Origin: Lachnospiraceae bacterium
Lineage (GTDB): Bacteria; Bacillota; Clostridia; Lachnospirales; Lachnospiraceae
Assembly (NCBI GenBank): GCA_017503735.1
Contig: JAFVSN010000004.1
Span: 1 to 64,000 of the forward strand
DNA length: 64,000 nt
Reading direction: 5' to 3'
Shown: positions 7,239 to 16,880 of the stretch, piece by piece
Numbering within the stretch: position 1 is the first letter of the stretch
How the letters are laid out: each line of letters starts with the position of its first letter
The notes under the pieces: model-generated
The model's database searches: none
What the model was told of the DNA's origin: nothing
What the model saw: only the letters and a program-made list of their open reading frames with translations
Translations under genes and position numbers: made by a program

Positions 7239-9988
7239 TGGAACGTGTTTTTTTGTCTATGTTTAATATGAGCCTGATTGCAAGTCTCCTTGCGATTGCG
7301 GTACTCGCACTGCGTCTTGTTCTAAAAAGGACACCGAAAGCTCTGTTTTGCATCTTATGGGGCTTTGTGGCGATCCGGCTGATTTTTCCGTTTTCTCCGG
7401 AAAGTCCTTTCAGTCTGATTCCCGCAAGTCTTACCGAAACGGATTCTCTGCTTTCCGAGCATATTCCTTCAATGGAAGTGAATGACTTGCAGGAAACCGG
7501 CAGTTATGCCACCACTCAGACTATGACCTCACTTTCCGATGAGGTTCTGATTTCTTTCGAGGAAGCAAACACGCGCCTCTCTGCATCTGACACTCCGGAA
7601 GCTTCTCTTCCGCAACCGTCGGGAGCTATCGTCACGTCTCTTCCGGCTACAGAGACCTCTCTTTCCGGTACCGAGAACGTTTTTCTTCGAGGCGTGTCCT
7701 TGTTTGCGGGTATTTTCTGGCCGGTTGGTATCTTAGTAATGCTATTATATGCGAGCATCAGCTATGTCCGCATCCACAAAAGAGTAAAAGAGACCGTGCC
7801 GTTATCGGACAACATTCTGCTCTGTGACCACACTTCCACTCCGTTTATTCTGGGCATTTTCCGACCGCGCATCATTCTTCCGTCCTCGATCCGACCGGAG
7901 GAAGCACCCCATGTAATTGCCCATGAGCAAGCTCATTTAAAGCGGCTGGACCATATCTGGAAGCCTTTGGGATTTGTACTGCTTTCCTTTTACTGGTTTA
8001 ATCCGGTCTTATGGATTGCTTACATCTATTTGTGCAAAGATATCGAATTAGCTTGTGATGAACGGGTCATCCAAAAGATGGATACGGATTCCGTCAAATC
8101 CTATTCATCCACCCTGCTTCATTACAGCATTTCCCGGAAAGCAGTTTCTTTTTGTCCGCTTGCCTTCGGAGAAGTTCACGTAAAAAAGAGAATCAAAAAC
8201 GTCCTTCATTACAAGCGTCCGGCCTTTTGGGTAATTGTTCTGGCTACCGTTTCCTGCATTGCCGTAGCGGTCTGCTTTTTGACGAATCCGGTCATCCCTA
8301 CGCCGGAAGAGACCAAGAGTGAGTCGGAGGAACCACTCTTTTTCTCCCTTGCGTTAACGGATACCGGTTCCGATGTCGAAGGATGTGAAATCTCGACCGA
8401 ATCCTTCCTCTGCTTTCCCGGAAATCCGTCGGAACCACCTACAATTTCGGTAGAATGGACAAACCAAAACAACCGCAAATTGACCTACAAAGAGGGGTTT
8501 GACGTTCTGCGTTATGAAAACGACTCCTGGGTCAGCTGTGCAACCGAAGAGCATCCCTTCGCCGGAAACTCCCATGTACTCCTGCGAAAAACTTCCCGTA
8601 CCGAAAGCTATTCTCTTGCCGGATTCGATCTTTCAAAAGACGGTCTCTACCGTTTCCGAACCGAGCCTGAGGAAGGAAAGTATTTATGGTTTGATTTTGA
8701 ACTATTTTACGTTTACGAAAGCAATGCAGGGGCTCTTCCGGACTCCATTCTGCTTTCTATCGCACAGACTGTTACCAAAAACAGAATAAGCACCACAGGT
8801 ATCCGCGACGAATATCCGGATTTGTACGATATTCTGCTTTTAAACGGTGATGCAACCGTAACCTGCTTTGTAAACCACATTTCTTCGGCCGAAGAATCCG
8901 GTGTGAGGGAATTCTTCATGGCACAGATTTGTTCCGAGCTTACCGGAATCGGAGCAGAAGAAGGAGAATACGACCCGGAGACATGGTGGTCTACCGGAGA
9001 ACAGTGGTTAAATATTTACCGGAATCGCCTAATTACGGAAAAGTATAATGAGCTGGCTCTTCGTGCAGGCAATGAACCGACAACCACAACAGCTTCATGG
9101 AAAAACATCTCACTGTTATCCGATACCGGTTACCCGAAAACACCGCTGCCACGGTTGCTTGTCTGGACAAACTATTGGTACAACAAAGAGAAAAACCCGG
9201 ACGGCTCTTTAGTTTTGGAGCTTCCGGAATTTCCGGGGGTTACCCTCTATGCGGATTCGCAAAAAATTTGTGCAACCATCTCCGGCAAAACGCAAACCCT
9301 GATTTCCGGAAATACTCTTTTTACCACCTATCTTGCGGATTTAAACGAAGACAGCTATCCGGAAATCTGTGCCACTGTCAGCCCGGAGACAGCACCGGGA
9401 AATTTAGAAATCGTGGTTTATGATTTAAAAAATAACTGTTCCTACGCACTTCGGGATTCTGACCGTTACAGCTATGCACTGTTCGGAGCATATAACACTA
9501 TGTTTGTACAGAAAATTGACCGTACCGGGGCAGAACCGGACTTTGTAGGCAATTTGTATTTGAGCGGCGAGGCAGACGATACCGCATTCCTGTTTATGAC
9601 TGCGGCAAGGGAATCTCTCTATCGTTCCTCGAAGACAAAAGCTTCCCTAAAGATTGACCTATTGAGTTACAGCGATCTGTACGGAGACTTAGTCGCGGCA
9701 AACACTCATTGGCCGAAAGAAGAATTCCCTGTGATTTGCATGTTCCGCACACCGGAGAGTTGGGCTTACTTTGCTGCAAAATATTCTGATATGATAATAT
9801 GGATGGATCATAAGCTCCTTACCATCACGGAGGCTTTTGATGCAACAGTCACTTCCTATTTTGAACAATATCGTGACACGGATTATTCCATAGCAATTTT
9901 CATGTCTCCGCACTGTCTGATTCCTATGGTGGGAGACTTTCCAAACGGACAGAACATCACTTCCTTCCGGCTGTCGCCTCTTTCTTAG
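7238..9988 (+). CDS. BlaR1/MecR1-type M56 sensor metalloprotease with non-PBP sensor
   Basis: Protein of 916 residues, much longer than BlaR1 (about 600). The N-terminus has hydrophobic spans (LIASLLAIAVLALRLVL, ALFCILWGFVAIRLIF, LFAGIFWPVGILVMLLY) flanking an M56 peptidase: zinc motif HEQAH near residue 229 and downstream ELACDERVI. A further span lies near 330 (FWVIVLATVSCIAVAVCFL). The outside part is not the penicillin-binding fold. Residues about 350-490 look like the Ig-like domain of clostridial M56 proteins (ISVEWTNQNNRKLTY, AGFDLSKDGLYRF). The remaining 400 residues are unrecognised. I infer that it senses an extracellular signal and cleaves the BlaI-like partner. The ligand is unknown. 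Confidence 0.85.
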   Translation: MERVFLSMFNMSLIASLLAIAVLALRLVLKRTPKALFCILWGFVAIRLIFPFSPESPFSLIPASLTETDSLLSEHIPSMEVNDLQETGSYATTQTMTSLSDEVLISFEEANTRLSASDTPEASLPQPSGAIVTSLPATETSLSGTENVFLRGVSLFAGIFWPVGILVMLLYASISYVRIHKRVKETVPLSDNILLCDHTSTPFILGIFRPRIILPSSIRPEEAPHVIAHEQAHLKRLDHIWKPLGFVLLSFYWFNPVLWIAYIYLCKDIELACDERVIQKMDTDSVKSYSSTLLHYSISRKAVSFCPLAFGEVHVKKRIKNVLHYKRPAFWVIVLATVSCIAVAVCFLTNPVIPTPEETKSESEEPLFFSLALTDTGSDVEGCEISTESFLCFPGNPSEPPTISVEWTNQNNRKLTYKEGFDVLRYENDSWVSCATEEHPFAGNSHVLLRKTSRTESYSLAGFDLSKDGLYRFRTEPEEGKYLWFDFELFYVYESNAGALPDSILLSIAQTVTKNRISTTGIRDEYPDLYDILLLNGDATVTCFVNHISSAEESGVREFFMAQICSELTGIGAEEGEYDPETWWSTGEQWLNIYRNRLITEKYNELALRAGNEPTTTTASWKNISLLSDTGYPKTPLPRLLVWTNYWYNKEKNPDGSLVLELPEFPGVTLYADSQKICATISGKTQTLISGNTLFTTYLADLNEDSYPEICATVSPETAPGNLEIVVYDLKNNCSYALRDSDRYSYALFGAYNTMFVQKIDRTGAEPDFVGNLYLSGEADDTAFLFMTAARESLYRSSKTKASLKIDLLSYSDLYGDLVAANTHWPKEEFPVICMFRTPESWAYFAAKYSDMIIWMDHKLLTITEAFDATVTSYFEQYRDTDYSIAIFMSPHCLIPMVGDFPNGQNITSFRLSPLS

Positions 9989-10066
9989 AGGAAGTTTGAC
10001 GGAGCGTTGCGACTTGCAAAAACGAATTCACATTTGTTCCCGCAACCTTATTTCTCCTGAAAGCGT

Positions 10067-10109
10067 AAAAAAAGGGCTGTCGCCTTTCTCAAGCGACAGC
10101 CCTTTTTTC
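10067..10109. terminator. Bidirectional terminator
   Basis: AAGGGCTGTCGC and GCGACAGCCCTT pair around a nine-base loop, with A-run and T-run flanks, so the hairpin can end transcripts from both sides. It separates the converging blaR1-like and purF-like genes. Confidence 0.9.
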
Positions 10110-10114
10110 ATCTC

Positions 10115-11515
10115 TTATTCTCTTCCGCTCCAGCAATACGTACACAGCTTGCTCGGGTCGATTCCCACAGACTCAATCATGTCGTCCAGACGATGGAACC
10201 GTAAGGAAGTAAAGTTAAGCTTCTTTCTGATTTGCTCTACCATATCGTTATATTTTGAGGATTCCGGATTAATGTACTCCTCCAAATCCACATCTGCTCT
10301 TCCCTCACGCTCCGCAATGATACGTCTCGTAATGAGGTCCATTTCGGAATTGGAACGGGAAAAATTCAAATACTTACAACCGAACATTAACGGCGGACAG
10401 CCGGTACGGATGTGTACTTCCTTTGCTCCGCTCTGATATAAAAACTCGGTTGTTTCACTAAGCTGTGTACCACGCACAATAGAGTCATCAATTAACAATA
10501 AACTCTTATCCTGAATCAAATCGTGCACCGGAAGCATCTTCATCTTTGCAATCATGTTACGCTGACTTTGAATGGTCGGCATAAAGGAACGCGGCCATGT
10601 CGGCGTATATTTGATAAACGGTCTGGAAAACGGAATCCCGGAGGCGTTTGCATATCCGATGGCATGCGGTGTACCGGAATCCGGAATTCCCGCAACACTG
10701 TCCGGTGTTACATCATCTCGCTTTGCCAGCTTTGCACCGCAACGATACCGCATTTCTTCTACGCTAACCCCTTCGTACGAGGAAGACGGATAGCCGTAAT
10801 ATACCCAAAGGAAGGTACAAATACGCATGTCTGTGCCCGGGTTTGCAAGCGTAATCACCGCCTCCGGAGTCATTACAACGATTTCACCCGGTCCCAGTTC
10901 TTTGTAATCCTGATATCCCAAATTCAAATAAGCAAAGCACTCAAAGGAAGCACAGAATGCACCATCCTTCTTACCGATGGCAACCGGTGTTCTTCCGTAC
11001 TTATCACGAGCTGCATAAATTCCCTTCGGCGTCATCACAAGGATGGTCATAGAACCCTGAATCATCTCCTGGGCATACTGAATTCCCTCTACCAGATTCT
11101 CCTGCTGATTGATAAGAGCTGCCACCAACTCCGTCGCATTGATATCACCGCCGCTCATCTCTAAGAAATGAGTTCCGCCGGACTTAAAAATCTTCTGCAC
11201 CAGCTCGTCCAGATTGTTAATTTTACCTACTGTGATAATGGAATAAGTGCCGTGATGGGAACGCACCAAAAGCGGCTGCGGTTCGTAATCGGAAATACAT
11301 CCGATGCCGATATTTCCCTTCATTTCATTTACATCTTTTTCAAACTTCGTACGAAACGGCGAATTCTCAATGCTATGAATGGAGCGGTCAAATCCACCCT
11401 CTCCGTATACTGCCATACCACCGCGTCTGGTACCTAAATGGGAATGGTAGTCTGTTCCGAAAAATAAATCAAATACACAATCCTCTTTTGAGGCTACTGC
11501 AAAAAATCCGCCCAT
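10115..11515 (-). CDS. PurF-like amidophosphoribosyltransferase homologue lacking the nucleophile Cys
   Basis: The start ATG at 11515 is chosen because GGAGG precedes it by eight bases; an upstream GTG at 11572 has no ribosome site. The protein (466 residues) has a class II glutamine amidotransferase-like half (HLGTRRGGMAVYGE, NSPFRTKFEKDVNEMKGN, GIGCISDYEPQPL) and a phosphoribosyltransferase half with the PRPP loop LLLIDDSIVRGTQ, and ends in LCTYCWSGRE. True PurF begins after processing with CGVFGI. Here the protein starts MGGFFAVAS, with Gly in the place of the catalytic Cys, so glutamine hydrolysis should be lost. It may use ammonia, act in another pathway or be regulatory. No purine genes surround it. 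Confidence 0.8.
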   Translation of the reverse strand: MGGFFAVASKEDCVFDLFFGTDYHSHLGTRRGGMAVYGEGGFDRSIHSIENSPFRTKFEKDVNEMKGNIGIGCISDYEPQPLLVRSHHGTYSIITVGKINNLDELVQKIFKSGGTHFLEMSGGDINATELVAALINQQENLVEGIQYAQEMIQGSMTILVMTPKGIYAARDKYGRTPVAIGKKDGAFCASFECFAYLNLGYQDYKELGPGEIVVMTPEAVITLANPGTDMRICTFLWVYYGYPSSSYEGVSVEEMRYRCGAKLAKRDDVTPDSVAGIPDSGTPHAIGYANASGIPFSRPFIKYTPTWPRSFMPTIQSQRNMIAKMKMLPVHDLIQDKSLLLIDDSIVRGTQLSETTEFLYQSGAKEVHIRTGCPPLMFGCKYLNFSRSNSEMDLITRRIIAEREGRADVDLEEYINPESSKYNDMVEQIRKKLNFTSLRFHRLDDMIESVGIDPSKLCTYCWSGRE

Positions 11516-11667
11516 TTGCCAATCCTCCGATTCTATTCCGTCGTATCCCGTATTCTGTAACTCCCAAACCACGTTCTATATTGTAATATATATTTCTTCA
11601 GAACGCAATACGCAATTTTCACGGATTTATCAATAAATCCCTCAACGAAATTGTAGATTATACCTCA

Positions 11668-13491
11668 TCAATCCAATAACCGGTAACTTTCTTCCGCACA
11701 TAACGTTCCCCATCCGATAAGTGAATTCGGCACCACCGCAATTCCCGTAAGCTCCCTTGCGCCCCGTATCAAAAAAGATTTCAACCGTTCGCCGTATAAA
11801 TACGGATCGTTTCCATCCCCAATTCCCCATTGCATCAAAAGTGCTGCGCATCCGGTCACAAAAGGCGTGGCCATGGAAGTTCCTGTTTTGGTTGTGTAAC
11901 CGCCTCCCGGGGCACAGGACACGATATCCACCCCCGGAGCCGTCAAATCCGGTTTGATTGTTCCCGTACCGTTTGCCCCTCTCGGATAGCCCCGTCCGGA
12001 AAAACTTGTAATACTGTCGGTTCGTCCGTCATACGCCGCAACCGCAATGGGGCGTTCTGCGGTGGAAGGTATTGTAAGGGTCCGTTCCGGCGTCGCCTGT
12101 AAAAAACGGGTTGCCGTACTCTGTCCCCCTCTTACAATCCAAATGTCATACACTCCGTCCAATATTCGTACAGGCCGTAACCGAATACGCCAGATTCCTT
12201 CTTCCAATGTACCTTCCTCACTCCGTAGTGTAATTCCGATTTCCCGCAGGATTCGATACGGTGTTGCCTCCCCCACAAACACCTCTGCCGCCGAATTCCC
12301 GAAGGGCAGAATCACACCGGATGCCCCGGAGTAACCTTTAATCGCGGTATTGTCGCCGGTTGCCGAAAGCCGACGTATCGTTCCGGACGGTGAAACGAAA
12401 GAAATCTCTACCGTATCCAAAGAACTGAGCCAAAGCCCCATCCGTATATTTCGTTCCGTCGGACCTACAGAAAAAAGTATTTCTTTCTCTGTTTCCCTTC
12501 CAACCACCCTCCTTCTTCCGTCGTTTTGACTATAATCACCACTTCCGCCATTCCCTTCGCCTCCCCCAAAAAGCGTTCCTCCCACATGCCATCCGAGAGA
12601 CGCATTATTCCCGGTACCGATACAGATACAAGTCCTTCCGTACAATGCCGCTGTATCCAAATAGGTTTCCAAAAGGCTCCGTCCGTCATGAGCCCCCTCA
12701 TTATTTCCGAAGGAAAGATTTATACTGAGTGGCATCCCGACTTCTGCCGCATATCGCACACAAAAATCCACTGCCGCCATCAGGTTGGTTGTTTGCGGAA
12801 ACGGATCTGCCTGCGTCCCACTCAATTTTACTACCAGAAGTTCGCTTTCATAGGCAACGCCACGGTATCGTCCACCGGAAGCTCTGCCGTTTCCTGCGGC
12901 TATCCCGGCCACATGAGTTCCGTGACCGGACAGGTCCGATTCCGGTACAAGGCTTCCCCCGTCTATGGTCCGTTCTCCCATCAATGCCGCATTGATTCGG
13001 TCTCTTGTGTAAAGCACACCATCTAAGTATCCCTCCGGTGGCAGATTCACAAACGCTGTCCCTGCCTCTGACAAAATTCTCTCCGGTGTTTCCATATCTT
13101 CCCTCTGTTTCGTTGCCCGTCCTATTCCGTTTCCCGCCGTCTGGTCCCACAGTGCCGCAATCCGCGTCGTTCCATCCTCATTTCGAAAGTCCGGATGGGT
13201 ATAATCTATCCCGGAATCAATCATCGCCACCAACACTCCTCGTCCGGTCAGCACCGGCTTTCGGGCCTGAAGTGCCGTCACACATGCCGCCCGTCTCCCG
13301 CTTGCCACCTCGGTATACACCCTCGATGGCACTTCCGTCCAAAGGATTTCTTTTGCAGAAAGCAAAAGCGGAGCAATCTCCTGCCGGATACGCACAATGG
13401 CATATCCGCCCAGAAGTTCCTCCGCCACAAAACCGATTTCCCCGGCCAAACGCTTCAAATCTCCCACATATCGTACAATCAGTTCAAGCAT
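11668..13491 (-). CDS. Subtilisin-like serine protease (S8 family, Csp-like)
   Basis: Protein of 607 residues with a full catalytic triad: Asp92 (VAMIDSGIDYTHPDFR), His190 (DLSGHGTHVAGIAAG) and Ser539 (TGTSMATPFVTG). Residues 1-75 resemble a prodomain, and a long insert (about 310-470) with beta-rich sequence lies between the His and Ser parts, as in clostridial Csp proteases with a jelly-roll insert. There is no clear signal peptide. The stop is followed by about 150 bases before the purF-like start. Csp-type proteases activate the spore cortex hydrolase in Clostridia, but Lachnospiraceae often carry several such peptidases of unknown role, so a germination function is only a possibility. 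The ribosome site is weak. Confidence 0.85.
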   Translation of the reverse strand: MLELIVRYVGDLKRLAGEIGFVAEELLGGYAIVRIRQEIAPLLLSAKEILWTEVPSRVYTEVASGRRAACVTALQARKPVLTGRGVLVAMIDSGIDYTHPDFRNEDGTTRIAALWDQTAGNGIGRATKQREDMETPERILSEAGTAFVNLPPEGYLDGVLYTRDRINAALMGERTIDGGSLVPESDLSGHGTHVAGIAAGNGRASGGRYRGVAYESELLVVKLSGTQADPFPQTTNLMAAVDFCVRYAAEVGMPLSINLSFGNNEGAHDGRSLLETYLDTAALYGRTCICIGTGNNASLGWHVGGTLFGGGEGNGGSGDYSQNDGRRRVVGRETEKEILFSVGPTERNIRMGLWLSSLDTVEISFVSPSGTIRRLSATGDNTAIKGYSGASGVILPFGNSAAEVFVGEATPYRILREIGITLRSEEGTLEEGIWRIRLRPVRILDGVYDIWIVRGGQSTATRFLQATPERTLTIPSTAERPIAVAAYDGRTDSITSFSGRGYPRGANGTGTIKPDLTAPGVDIVSCAPGGGYTTKTGTSMATPFVTGCAALLMQWGIGDGNDPYLYGERLKSFLIRGARELTGIAVVPNSLIGWGTLCAEESYRLLD

Positions 13492-13603
13492 GATGCTACA
13501 TCCGTATGTTCTCTTGCTCTACTATATTCCGAAATCAATTTTTTGCCTCTTATACAACAACGACTGTTCCGTCTCTCTTTGTAACTTCGTCCGAAACATC
13601 CGG

Positions 13604-14629
13604 TTATAACAGCTCAGCCAGTTGCTCCACCGCTTCCTTCGTGGTTGCCCAACTGGTTGCAAAACGTACCACGGAACGGGTTTCATCCAGTGCCTCCCAA
13701 AAACTGATTTTCACCTGCTCCTGAAGCTTACGCATCCGGTCATTTTCCAGCACTACAAAAATCTGGTTGGTCGGTGTTTCCAGATACATTTTATATCCTT
13801 TCTCCTTTAAAATCCTCCGCAACAGTTCCGCAAGCTCAATGGCATTTCTGCTGATTTCCGTATATAGGTCATCCGTAAACAATGTGTCAAACTGGATCCC
13901 CAACAAACGACCTTTTGCAAGCAACGCTCCGTGCTGTTTTACTAAAGTAAGAAACTGTTTCGGCATATTCCCCTTTGTAAAAACAACCGCTTCTCCGCAC
14001 AACGCCCCCACCTTCGTTCCACCGATGTAAAACACATCGCAAAGGCGGGCAATCTCCGGTAACGTTACATCCGTTCCCGGACTGACCAGACCGTACCCCA
14101 GACGGGCTCCGTCCAAATAAAGCGGGAGGTTGTACTCCTTACATACTTCGGAAAGAGCCGTCAACTCTGCCTTCGTATATAAAGTACCGTACTCCGTCGG
14201 ATGAGAAATATACACCATCCCCGGGAATACCATATGGTCTCTGCTGTCATCTCCGTAAAACTTAACCAAATAATCCTTTACCGTCTTTGCGGCAAGCTTT
14301 CCGTCCTGTCCCGGAAGGGCAATGACCTTATGACCGGTAAATTCGATAGCTCCCGCTTCATGTAAACTGACATGTCCGGTTTCTGCCGCAATGACACCCT
14401 CATAGGATTGCAACACCGAATCAATTACCGTCTGATTGGTCTGGGTTCCTCCTACCAAAAACCGGATTTGTGCCTGCGGGCAGTCACATGCTACCTTTAT
14501 CTTCTCCTTCGCCGCCGCACAATACGGGTCTTCCCCATAGCCGGAGGTCTGCTCCAAATTCGTTTCCGATAATCTCTGTAAAATCCGCGGATGTGCTCCT
14601 TCGGAATAATCGTTTTCAAATGCTAACAT
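13604..14629 (-). CDS. Low-specificity threonine aldolase / beta-eliminating lyase
   Basis: Protein of 341 residues from the ATG at 14629 (GGAG eight bases upstream); longer readings begin at unsupported starts. PLP-dependent fold type I enzyme: the start LAFENDYSEGAHPRILQRL, the segment GYGEDPYCAAA, and the lysine that would bind PLP in YIGGTKVGALCGEAVVF match L-threonine aldolases, which split threonine or allo-threonine to glycine and acetaldehyde. It stands alone, converging on nothing and divergent from the alpha-galactosidase gene. It probably serves glycine supply. Close relatives act on other beta-hydroxy amino acids. Confidence 0.85.
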   Translation of the reverse strand: MLAFENDYSEGAHPRILQRLSETNLEQTSGYGEDPYCAAAKEKIKVACDCPQAQIRFLVGGTQTNQTVIDSVLQSYEGVIAAETGHVSLHEAGAIEFTGHKVIALPGQDGKLAAKTVKDYLVKFYGDDSRDHMVFPGMVYISHPTEYGTLYTKAELTALSEVCKEYNLPLYLDGARLGYGLVSPGTDVTLPEIARLCDVFYIGGTKVGALCGEAVVFTKGNMPKQFLTLVKQHGALLAKGRLLGIQFDTLFTDDLYTEISRNAIELAELLRRILKEKGYKMYLETPTNQIFVVLENDRMRKLQEQVKISFWEALDETRSVVRFATSWATTKEAVEQLAELL

Positions 14630-14886
14630 AGTACATCTCCGTTTCGTTTGTATTTCTTCCATCATAACACGGCCTGCCTTTCTTTTCAAGTATGTAACAA
14701 TGCAAAAGCTTTTCCTTCTTTTCCACTCCCGCAAAGACACTCAACGCATCCGCAAAAACAACATTTATCCATATGTTCACAACATACTTCCATTTTCATT
14801 TCTTCCCTTCTATGCTTTACTGTTCTTATAAGATAAAACGTAACAGTTCTTTTCTACAAACAACATTTACTATAGGAGGTATCATT

Positions 14887-16059
14887 ATGGCTGACTACCC
14901 GACCACTGCACTCGGATGTCTTCCGGCACTTGGCTGGAACTCTTGGAACACCTTTACCTGGGATATTAACGAATCCTTAATCAAAGACGTAGCTGACCTG
15001 TTTGTATCCGACGGATATAAGGATGCGGGCTACGAATATATCGTAATTGATGACTGCTGGAGTTTAAAAGAACGTGATGAAAACGGCCGTCTGGTTCCGG
15101 ACCCGGCAAAATTTCCCAACGGCATGAAAGCAGTTGCGGATTATATTCACGGAAAAGGCTTAAAATTCGGTATGTACTCTTGTGCCGGCACCCACACCTG
15201 TGCAGGACATCCGGGCAGCTTTGAGCACGAATTTGAAGATGCAAAGCAGTTTGCGGAATGGGGTGTCGACTACTTAAAGTATGACTATTGCTTCAAGCCG
15301 CGTCACGTTTCCGGCGAACTTTTATATAAGCGCATGAGCCTTGCCTTAAAGAACTGCGGACGTGACATTCTGTTCTCCGCATGTAACTGGGGTGAAGACA
15401 ATGTTCATGACTGGATTCGCGAATCCGGTGCTCATTCCTACCGTTCCACCGGCGATATTCAGGACAACTGGGAATCCATTAAACGTCTGGCTCTTTCCCA
15501 GATGGATAAAAAAGCCTTTACCGGCTCCTTCTGTCACAACGATATGGATATGCTGGTTGTGGGTATGCACGGCGGAAGTAACAGTGACTGGATCGGCAGC
15601 GGGCTCGGCGGTTGCACCGATACCCAGTACAAGACCCATTTTGCCCTTTGGTGTATCATGGGTTCTCCGTTAATGATCGGTTGTGATATCAGAAAAGCAA
15701 CTCCTTTTACCAAGGAATTGCTTCAAAACAAAAATCTTCTTGCCATTAATCAGGACCCGGAATCCCGTGGTGCTTACCGCATTGCGGTAGAGCCGAACTG
15801 GTTCGGCAAAGACGACGCTTTCGTTCTTGTCAAAGCTCTGCAAAACGGCGACCTTGCCATCGGCTTATTTAACTTCACCGACAATACCCGTGAACTTACA
15901 TTACAGTTCTGGGATATCGGTCTCCCGTATCAGTCCGGTTACAGTCTCTCCTTATATGACTGCTTTACCGATACCGATCTGGGTATGTTCCGCGAACGTT
16001 TTGCAAGACATGTTCCGGCGCATGATTGTGTCGTAGTACGTGCTAAATTAACGCGTTAA
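14887..16059 (+). CDS. GH27 alpha-galactosidase, cytoplasmic
   Basis: Protein of 390 residues from the ATG at 14887 (ATAGGAGG seven bases upstream). The start LGWNSWNTFTWDINE, the nucleophile Asp133 in YLKYDYC, and the acid/base Asp190 in YRSTGDIQDNW are the standard GH27 set, as is DDCWS near 56. There is no signal peptide, so it acts inside the cell, releasing galactose from imported raffinose-type or galactomannan oligosaccharides. The last 12 bases overlap the stop of the converging AraC-family gene, likely its regulator. The mannan operon about 20 kb further on could supply galactomannan fragments. Confidence 0.93.
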   Translation: MADYPTTALGCLPALGWNSWNTFTWDINESLIKDVADLFVSDGYKDAGYEYIVIDDCWSLKERDENGRLVPDPAKFPNGMKAVADYIHGKGLKFGMYSCAGTHTCAGHPGSFEHEFEDAKQFAEWGVDYLKYDYCFKPRHVSGELLYKRMSLALKNCGRDILFSACNWGEDNVHDWIRESGAHSYRSTGDIQDNWESIKRLALSQMDKKAFTGSFCHNDMDMLVVGMHGGSNSDWIGSGLGGCTDTQYKTHFALWCIMGSPLMIGCDIRKATPFTKELLQNKNLLAINQDPESRGAYRIAVEPNWFGKDDAFVLVKALQNGDLAIGLFNFTDNTRELTLQFWDIGLPYQSGYSLSLYDCFTDTDLGMFRERFARHVPAHDCVVVRAKLTR

Positions 16060-16827
16060 CCCCTCCCGCGCGTTTTTACGATAATTACTTGGTGTGGTGC
16101 CCTTTCTTTTTCGGAACAACCTGGAAAAGTAAAGGGCATCTTTATACCCTACGGAACACGCCACGGTTTGCACCGACAACTCGCCGCCCGCCAGTAATTC
16201 ACAAGCACGTTCCATACGTACCTCCGTCAGATACTCCTGCGGCGAAATTCCCGTATGTTCCACAAACAGCCGATATAAGTAGGTACGCTCTACATTCAGA
16301 TTTTTTGCCAGTTGCCCTACATTCAGCTCCTGTTTCCAATAACTGTTCTGAATCATTTCCACCGCTTCTTCAAAATAAGTGCGTTTTTCTCCCGGCTCTT
16401 TTCCTTCTTTCAAGAAATACGTCAATAATAAATATACCTTTGCGGTATACCGCTCCTTGGCGGTCTCTCCGTGTACTCCGTCCTCGTAAATATGAAACAA
16501 CGGCTCTACCCCCGCCATTCCTCTTACTACGGGACATCTTCTTGAAAATCCGGTACGGGAAACCAGCCCTTTTGCGTCTGTGCCCTTAAAATCCACCCAA
16601 CGATAGGCCCACGGATCCGACTCCTCCGGATAATACAAAATTTCCTCCTCCGGAAATACCATAAACAAGTCACCCGCAGAAAGGGCATAGGTCTCTCCCC
16701 GGAATACCACATACCCTTTTCCCGAAACAATATAGTGAATCGAATAAATCTCCCGTGTTCCCGGTCCCCAACGGTGTAAATCCGGTCCTTTGTAATTGTT
16801 GTCCGTACAAACCAATTGCAGACGCAT
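16048..16827 (-). CDS. AraC-family regulator with cupin sensor
   Basis: Protein of 259 residues. Residues 1-140 form a cupin-like sugar-binding domain (IHYIVSGKGYVVFRGETYAL, then AGDLFMVFPEE). Residues about 155-250 hold the two AraC helix-turn-helix motifs (ELNVGQLAKNLNVERTYLYR and LSVQTVACSVGYKDALYFSR), followed by the usual LFRKRKGTTPSNYR. AAGGGAGG precedes the ATG. The gene converges on the GH27 gene with a 12-base overlap, so it most likely senses alpha-galactosides and controls uptake or hydrolysis genes. The target promoter is not evident within the window. Confidence 0.88.
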   Translation of the reverse strand: MRLQLVCTDNNYKGPDLHRWGPGTREIYSIHYIVSGKGYVVFRGETYALSAGDLFMVFPEEEILYYPEESDPWAYRWVDFKGTDAKGLVSRTGFSRRCPVVRGMAGVEPLFHIYEDGVHGETAKERYTAKVYLLLTYFLKEGKEPGEKRTYFEEAVEMIQNSYWKQELNVGQLAKNLNVERTYLYRLFVEHTGISPQEYLTEVRMERACELLAGGELSVQTVACSVGYKDALYFSRLFRKRKGTTPSNYRKNAREGLTR

Positions 16828-16880
16828 ACCCGGCCTCCCTTTCTGCTTTCTATTTCCTGACTACGTTTCTATCCTCTGTT

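Noticed and set aside
10523-11164. A 213-residue plus-strand frame opposite the PurF-like gene
   Set aside because: It is antisense to a gene with clear PRPP and amidotransferase motifs and is rich in His/Arg/Cys as expected of a shadow.
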